NCBI GenBank assembly: GCA_019347795.1
Contig: JAHWKS010000316.1
Location: 1 to 6,703, forward strand
Length of the DNA: 6,703 bases
From: Planctomycetota bacterium
Lineage (GTDB): Bacteria > Planctomycetota > Planctomycetia > Pirellulales > Pirellulaceae
Reading direction: 5' to 3'
Part shown: positions 5,617 through 6,703 of the stretch, in pieces
How the letters are laid out: each line of letters opens with the position of its first letter
Position numbering within the stretch: the first letter of the stretch is position 1
The notes under the pieces: generated by a model
The model's input: only the letters and a program-made list of their open reading frames with translations
The model's database searches: none
What the model was told of the DNA's origin: nothing
Position numbers and translations under genes: made by a program

Positions 5617-6703
5617 ATGTCGCAGCCGCGTCCGATTGAACCGCGTGAGATCGTCGCCGCTTTGCAGAATCATCCCGCACGTTGGCTGACGCCCACCATC
5701 GCCTTCACGGCGCTGGCGTTGTTCTACGCCCTCTTTCTTCACCGGCCGCTGTGGGAAGCCCGGCAGTCGCTCTTGATTCGCGACGAGGCGGCCAGCGACC
5801 TCTCTCGCGACGGCCGGCCGGGACGCTTCGAAGGCTTGGACGCCATGAAGACCGCCCAGGAGACGGTGCTGGAGCTGGCCCGCAGCCGGGCGGTGGTGTC
5901 GGCGGCGCTTCGCGAGATCGGCCCGCCGGCGGATCATCGACGTCCGCATCTTTGGCCGACGCCGCGCGACGTCGAGAAGGCGCAGGAGTATCTCGACGTG
6001 AGGGCGCCGCGCGGGGCCGAGTTCGGCAAGACCGAGGTGTTTGTCCTCTTGGTGAAGCACGTCGAGCGCGAGCGGGCTTTGGCCCTCACCCGCGCGTTGG
6101 CCGATCGGCTCGAGCAGCGGCTGCAACTGGTTCGCAACCGCCGGGCGGAGGGCCTCGTCGAGGAGTTGCACCGCACGGTCGAGATGGCGCGGAGTGATCT
6201 CCACACGGCCACCGCGCGGCTGTCGGAAATGGAGCGGACCGTGGGCGGCGACCTGGCGGAGCTGCGAATGCTCTCCGAGATGGTCGGCGGCGAAAGCAAT
6301 CTCCGGATGTCCGCCACCGCCGTGAAAAACGAGCTGCGGTCGGCGCGCGTGCAGCACAAGAACCATCAACAGCTTTTGCAGATGCTGTGGGTCGCCCAGC
6401 AGGATCCCACGCATCTGCTGGCGGCCCCCAGCCACTTGCTCGCGTCGCAGCCGGCCCTGCAGAGGCTTAAGGAGGGCCTGGTGGACGCGCAGCTCGCCTC
6501 GGCCCGCCTGCAAGGAAACATGACCGCCGAGCATCCGCTGGTCGTCGCCGCCGCACAGGCCGAGGCCGAGATTCGCGGGCGTCTGCATCATGAGATCGCG
6601 ATCGCCATCCGCGGCATTCAGGCGGAGATCGACCTGGACGCGGGACGGGCCGCGATGCTGGAGGAGCAGCTTGCCGAAACCACCGCTCGCATGGAGATCG
6701 GAA
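5617..6703 (+). CDS. Wzz/GumC-type polysaccharide co-polymerase, 3' end outside window
   Basis: The frame from ATG 5617 stays open to the right edge (362 codons), with no stop seen. The product starts with about 22 cytoplasmic residues (MSQPRPIEPREIVAAL…), then a membrane helix at about 23-42 (WLTPTIAFTALALFYALFLH), then WEARQSLLIRDE (46-57). The last is the usual post-helix strand of the Wzz/GumC chain-length domain. Residues about 165-250 and 275-360 are rich in Glu, Arg, Leu and Ala in heptad-like order, as expected for the long periplasmic coiled coils. MTAEHPLVVAAAQAEAE (302-318) matches the 'HP-x-V' element common in GumC-like proteins. Such proteins sit in the inner membrane, set polymer length and connect to the outer-membrane exporter. 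The second membrane helix, and any fused tyrosine-kinase domain, would lie beyond the window. It is divergent from the acyltransferase operon, whose products probably feed the same pathway. A large antisense frame over the same bases is a by-product of high GC. Confidence 0.85.
   Translation, partial: MSQPRPIEPREIVAALQNHPARWLTPTIAFTALALFYALFLHRPLWEARQSLLIRDEAASDLSRDGRPGRFEGLDAMKTAQETVLELARSRAVVSAALREIGPPADHRRPHLWPTPRDVEKAQEYLDVRAPRGAEFGKTEVFVLLVKHVERERALALTRALADRLEQRLQLVRNRRAEGLVEELHRTVEMARSDLHTATARLSEMERTVGGDLAELRMLSEMVGGESNLRMSATAVKNELRSARVQHKNHQQLLQMLWVAQQDPTHLLAAPSHLLASQPALQRLKEGLVDAQLASARLQGNMTAEHPLVVAAAQAEAEIRGRLHHEIAIAIRGIQAEIDLDAGRAAMLEEQLAETTARMEIG

Noticed and set aside
4251..5639. 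Long open frame on the + strand (462 codons) opposite the acyltransferase and crossing the intergenic region
   Set aside because: No recognisable domain, no ribosome site, and it runs antisense to a protein with the FLRGDEPYKRQW hallmark and across the start of the Wzz/GumC gene.
5405..5680. Small - strand frame (91 codons) spanning the intergenic region
   Set aside because: It overlaps the start of the Wzz/GumC gene in antisense, shows no domain and has no convincing ribosome site.
5338..6591. Long open frame on the - strand (417 codons) opposite the Wzz/GumC gene
   Set aside because: Low-complexity Arg/Gln/Leu-rich product without motifs. The + strand frame from 5617 has a Shine-Dalgarno, a membrane helix in the right place and family elements.

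Overview
The window reads as a piece of a surface-polysaccharide (exopolysaccharide or capsule) locus from a GC-rich bacterium, most likely a planctomycete. That assignment is an inference. It rests on the high G+C of the polysaccharide genes and on the first gene, whose layout (Arg/Pro-rich cytoplasmic tail, one membrane helix, a 'YDFQ…FLGIDFFHDV' block, then degenerate leucine-rich-repeat segments) is one I associate with planctomycete proteins. No 16S, tRNA or other taxonomic marker is present.

Layout. Bases 1-564 (+) hold the 3' part of a small membrane-anchored LRR-like protein. Bases 547-5285 (-) hold four tightly packed genes that look like one operon. In transcription order they are: a CelD/FemAB-like GNAT acyltransferase (5285 to 4179), a NodB-type polysaccharide deacetylase (4162 to 3305), a Wzx/MATE-type polysaccharide flippase (3308 to 1770) and a family-4 glycosyltransferase (1773 to 547). 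The junctions are a 16-base gap, a 4-base ATGA overlap and a 4-base TTGA overlap. Bases 5286-5616 are a divergent intergenic region with several operator-like repeats and a strong potential hairpin. From 5617 (+) a Wzz/GumC-type polysaccharide co-polymerase begins and runs off the right edge after 362 codons.

How the genes may work together (inference from families and context): the glycosyltransferase adds sugars to a lipid-linked repeat unit on the cytoplasmic face. The deacetylase and the acyltransferase could adjust N-acetyl or other acyl groups. The flippase moves the unit across the inner membrane. The Wzz/GumC protein sets chain length and links to export. An initiating sugar-phosphate transferase, a Wzy polymerase, an outer-membrane exporter and an exosortase are not in this window. 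No CRISPR array, mobile element, rRNA or tRNA was seen. The parts I find least explained are the cis structures in the divergent intergenic region and the tail-to-tail overlap at 547-564.
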